Shown: piece after piece, positions 60,201-64,000 of the stretch
Numbering within the stretch: position 1 is the first letter of the stretch
How the letters are laid out: each line of letters opens with the position of its first letter
The notes under the pieces: generated by a model
Seen by the model: the letters and a program-made list of their open reading frames with translations, nothing else
Told to the model about the DNA's origin: nothing
The model's database searches: none
NCBI GenBank assembly: GCA_003952965.2
Contig: CM025851.1
Location: forward strand, 17,431,167-17,495,166
Length of the DNA stretch: 64,000 bases
Origin: Morella rubra
Taxonomy: Eukaryota; Streptophyta; Magnoliopsida; Fagales; Myricaceae
Direction of reading: 5' to 3'
Translations under genes and position numbers: made by a program

Positions 60201-62809
60201 TCTAGAGCTTTCTGTTGATAAACAGTAGCCTGTGATTGGACAAGATTGTTAAATTAACATTGAGACTACTACCAAATGGAAACATATGTTTCCCGCATTT
60301 CAGTTGTATGTAGGACACCAAAGCCTATAGGGCAAATCTGATGTGCATTTTAGGAGGGTGACAATAAACTTATACTAACACAGATATCTCCCAGCAGTAA
60401 CAAAACAAAAAGGACCAAAACAGACCTGATTGAAATCTCCAGTGTGATACAAAACTACAGCAAGGAGACTGTAAGCCCCTGCTGTCATCCGATGGTAGGG
60501 ACCACAAACTGCTACCAGCTTCGCAAGAGCCTGCAAACACCACAAAAGTAAAGCAAATAACATACAACAGTACTAATGTAATACTTGCTGACGTGACATA
60601 TTACAAAAATTCAAGCCATGATCTTGGGAAAGTGATACCTTTGTCCCGTAGGCAACTGCATCTTCAAGTTTTCCCTTATCTAAGGCTGTTTTAGAAGATT
60701 CTAGGAGTTGCCTCCCATCTGCTGACGAACAAGCTGCTTGCTGCAAAGAAGCAGACAATGCAGTCGAATGAAAAATCTGGATAGATAAAATCAATTCTGA
60801 AACACAAGGAAAAGGAACTTGTTTCTATTGTTCTATGTCTGCTTCGTCACCTTATGAACTGGGACCAAGCTGATGACATCTGATTTCCGGAATGGGTTAG
60901 GAGAATCCATATCAAATTCCCTTGGAACCAGCTCAATGCCCACCTAAAATAGAAGAGGCAAGGGGAGAAAAACAAAGTGTCACCAATGTAGTATTCATCT
61001 TCCATTGATATCTATAACATCTATCTATCAAGCTCTCCATTTATATGGCACATCCAACAGGCCTAGTCACATACTATTGCTATTCCATCCCCCTGATATT
61101 GTCTGAAGCATTGTTAAGATGTCGGGGTGGGAAGGGAGATTCAAGTGCCAATGATCTATTAAATCGATACCACTGTAATCCAGAAGCCCACGATTGTTTG
61201 AAACCATTTATAGGAGAGAGAATGCAAAAAATTCAAAGACATAACAAATAGCCTGCCAGCTTTCAAAACTCCAGGATTTACAGTCTTATGCTGTATACCT
61301 TTTGACATAAACCCCGTAGGATTGCAAATTTTCTAACGTCACTGTAGTCCAAGCTACTGAGATTCCATTCATATCGCTTCATCAAGAAGACCTCCAGCCA
61401 CCTCTGCACAAGGGGATGGGCACTGTACAGTGTATTTGATTCCTCATTTTCAGGAGCCCCAAGCATCATATTCAATGCAGCAGCTATTGATACAGCGATT
61501 TTCTCTGTGTTGTCAACAACAGCAATCACTGCCTGAAGAATGTGCTTAAATGCTCGCACTATCATCTCATGAATACACAGTGACTGGACATGTGGTAGCT
61601 TTTCTGAAAGCTTGACCTGTAGACACAGGAAAAGGCAATTATCTTTCTGAATAAGGAAAAACATGTTCAAGTAGCACTTCGAGCAAAATGTGCTAGTACA
61701 CCCATTAATGCAGGTATAAGAGCTCAGAACAGTAGATTAGTACTCAGATCTAGATGAGCTATTGTTAATCTGTTTTCACTCATCTGATTGCAAAACATTT
61801 TCCTGAAAACTAAATGGATGTCGCACTAAATACAGCAAGCATCATCCAAATGTGAGAGCAAAACTATATATCTACAAAATGGAGATAAATTCCTGTGGAT
61901 TGGAAACAAATGTAACAGAAAAGGCGCTTACAACATGTCCCAAGGAACGCATTCGAAGACCTCTAGTGTGCATGAAATCTGTTAGAGTCCGGCCATCTAC
62001 TGGTGATAATTCCAGTGAACCAAAATCTGCTACCTGCATTGGGTGAGGAATAATAAAGACAGAAGCCCTATAACATACTAATATAAGGACTGATAGAAAA
62101 TAACCAAACAATATTGAGGAATTACCAGTTTCGGAAGAGCGACTTCAGTGTAATATTTCTGAGACAAGTCAATTAGTTCTGGCAGAGACTGTCAATCACA
62201 TACTGTAGGTCAGTTCACACCATAGCACAAAAATAAAGGGAATCAGATACCATTGAATTATACCTGCAAGATTTTACCTTGCAATGTAGTCCAGTTTCTG
62301 ATTCTTTTAGTCGAGCAAAGGCAGCTTCAGACAACGTCCGCTTCATTGCAAGCTCATTCTCTTTCACATTAATTTCAAGTTGATATTCTATAGAAGGCAA
62401 TATTGAATTTTTAGATTCCCCAAGAATGCCCTCTGCACAGGATCCAGAGTTTTCAGATTGCACTCTCAGATTGCTTCCATCTGATTTTTTCTTCTTGTTC
62501 TTCAGGGATCTAAGATTTGTTCCGAGCCCCTCAACCTTCATTTCATTCTTTGCCTTCTCACTAGATGGCTTCTTCTCTTTTTCTGTATTTTTTTTATCTC
62601 GCAAATGTTGTATCCAGCAGGCTCCAAGTTCCCATCTCACAACTTGCTCTGATCCTAATTCCTCTTCCTGAAGCTTAACAAGACTTTCTTGCAAGAGTCT
62701 CCCCACAGAAGCTCGGGAAGCACTGAGCTCTTCATGCTCCAAAGTTTGCAAATGTGATACTGGTTTATTGTGCTCAGAAGGTGTTGTTTTGTGAAGAAGT
62801 AATCTCAAG
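54241..62809 (-). CDS. REC-like: Clustered-mitochondria (CLU/FRIENDLY-like) protein of the REC/TSS family, 3' thirteen exons
   Basis: Minus-strand exons, 5' to 3': 62809-62278, 62188-62126, 62033-61932, 61616-61299, 60943-60851, 60740-60639, 60530-60426, 60229-60096, 59791-59608, 58632-58501, 58221-58109, 57398-57311 and 56478-54241. All have GT/AG borders and join in frame to about 1,400 residues. The first exon has [11 protein letters not shown] and a charged [13 protein letters not shown] stretch; exons 3-4 hold the central CLU/eIF3-p135-like region ([20 protein letters not shown]); exons 6-10 carry TPR repeats ([40 protein letters not shown]); exon 12 has [11 protein letters not shown]. 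The last exon is a 745-residue acidic, proline-rich tail ending in a conserved basic patch ([16 protein letters not shown]). Arabidopsis REC proteins set chloroplast compartment size. The N-terminal CLU domain (~400 residues) lies beyond the window or in the unread first intron. Confidence 0.93.
55338..55553 (-). repeat. In-frame tandem duplication, 2 x 108 bp, in the REC last exon
   Basis: Two successive 36-residue units contain [20 protein letters not shown] then EAQEVVEAS. They differ at only a few bases (for example QLLDSTEDN versus QLLNSMEDN), so the duplication is recent. The frame is kept. Confidence 0.93.
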
Positions 62810-64000
62810 CTGAAAATGAACAAAGTAGTAATTAGACTCTTCCAACCTTGCAAAATGACGGAAAGAGCCCAACAGCCTAAGGAGAATATGCCTGTGATAC
62901 TCCGAATCTCCCACATGGAGTGAGAATGAGAGATGAATTCTATAAAGACTAAGTACCACATTGGGAGTTTACTAAGTTGAACTGGGCTTTATAATGATCC
63001 GAGGAGATTCAAGAGCAACCTTAACTACTCCTTTTGAAGTTGTTAGAGATAATATCATAATCTTATATATAAGATTATGATATTATCTCTAACAGAAGTC
63101 AATGTGACTAATGCTTTTCTTGGGTCATTACAAATGGTATCAGAACGGTCCTAATAACCACCAATGTGGGCTTGGTGGATCTTGATGAGGATGTCAAGGA
63201 TTTAAAGGGGGCCCTGAATCCCACATGGAGTGGGAAAAAGGAAGGAATGAGAAATGAGTTTTATAAGAGCCAAGTCCTACATTGGGACATTACTAGGTTG
63301 AATTAGGTTTTATAATTATTCAATGAGCTTCAAGAACAACCTTAATCAATCCTATTGAAGTCAAATAACAGATATGGGTAGTGCTTTCCTTGCGTCGTTA
63401 GACTCGTTACAATACCATCAGGATTAAGGTAGAATATATGGAGTTGATAGCTCTCTACCATCTTTATGCCACAAGCTAGGGATTGCTTTTTTGTGATCTT
63501 TTAACAAATTCTTCACTTAAGAGAGAGAGAGAGAATTCATAGATTCTAAACATATTACAATCAAAATAAACCAGTAAGTGAGATGTGCTTAAATGATGTA
63601 AGAGTTGATAATAAAGTCAAAGTAACCAAGGAGCTTATTAGCAATCAAAATAAACCACAAAGTAAAATTTGCCCAAGGATGTAGAAGCTAACAATTGATA
63701 ACTTCAAAGTAACCGGGGGGGCTTATTAGTAGGGACCACTACACACGCAGCATCAACCAATGCGCCCAAAACCCATTTGATGATATTCATTTTGGAAAAT
63801 TCTAAAGGCTGCAGAAAATCCTTTTCTGATATTTGAAGAATATATCCTTGATAGAAAACATAGGATACAAGATATTTAGCATGCCACTTAAATGCTCTGT
63901 GTCATCTATCTATTTAAATAACATCAACCCTTGGAAAGATCATAATTGATATGACGTCCCTCATGATGCAAAAAAGAACAAGTTCGGTAACATGAGTTCT
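62810..64000. other. REC gene intron or 5' region with a two-copy repeat
   Basis: No exon was recognised upstream of the acceptor at 62810, so this is probably intron. It contains a diverged direct repeat of about 210 bp (62910-63130 and 63215-63420; shared blocks CCACATGGAGTG, CAAGAGCAACCTTAA/CAAGAACAACCTTAA and GAAGTCAA), of unknown type. The first copy carries the 54-bp palindromic insertion at 63041. Confidence 0.6.
63041..63094. mobile_element. 54-bp perfect palindromic TG...CA insertion with 5-bp target duplication
   Basis: The sequence from TGTTAGAGATAATATC to GATATTATCTCTAACA is a perfect 2 x 27 bp inverted repeat. GAAGT flanks it on both sides (63036-63040 and 63095-63099). In the second repeat copy (63351-63370) the matching site reads CTATTGAAGTCAAATAACAG with a single GAAGT, an intact empty site. 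TG...CA ends and a 5-bp duplication are those of integrase-type insertion (LTR kin), but the unit is far too short to be an LTR, so the class is unknown. Confidence 0.8.

Overview
This is a window of nuclear DNA from a flowering plant, most likely a eudicot. It carries a few spliced host genes with plant-specific architecture, set in AT-rich DNA packed with nested transposable elements. I do not name a species.

Intact host genes: a seven-exon WSD-type wax ester synthase/diacylglycerol acyltransferase gene (16130-19356, +); a two-exon DUF1442 gene (45577-46823, +); a four-exon DOMON + cytochrome b561 gene (50318-51904, +); and the 3' thirteen exons of a clustered-mitochondria/REC (TSS) family gene (62809-54241, -), whose 5' end lies beyond the window. 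They look like independent loci, not a cluster.

Layout. 1-2017: remnants of an HSP70 gene, a LINE 3' end and the last exons of a DRP1-type dynamin gene. 3451-3956: a MULE-type MITE. 4560-11584: a hAT element with an 8-bp target duplication, holding a decayed transposase, a solo LTR (4871-7332) and a smaller hAT element (10557-11301). 13563-14850: a 116-bp minisatellite between inverted ends. 16.1-19.4 kb: the WSD gene. 19.7-27.6 kb: an inverted-repeat element holding a piece of phenylalanine ammonia-lyase (PAL), with a 6.7-kb LINE (19888-26561) inserted in its left arm; the LINE itself carries a 390-bp MITE. 29306-42780: a Pack-MULE that captured pieces of a patellin gene, a cyclin A gene and a coiled-coil gene, and whose right terminal repeat was hit by an 11-kb MuDR-like element (31779-42735). 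That inner element has ~435-bp terminal repeats, a degenerate mudrA-like transposase and a convergent GRF-zinc-finger/coiled-coil ORF, plus two SIRE-like LTR insertions and a MITE. 43299-45077: a retroposon built of three 487-bp tandem monomers with a poly(A) tail and a 15-bp target duplication. 45.5-64 kb: mostly genic, with a head-to-head pair of LINE 3' ends at 49.05-49.52 kb and, in the REC gene, a perfect 54-bp palindromic insertion at 63041.

The most notable signals are the two gene-capturing inverted-repeat elements, the MuDR-like element with an unusual second ORF, the monomer-bearing retroposon, and the 54-bp TG...CA palindrome whose empty site is preserved in a neighbouring repeat copy. 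All alignments were made by eye; no searches were run.
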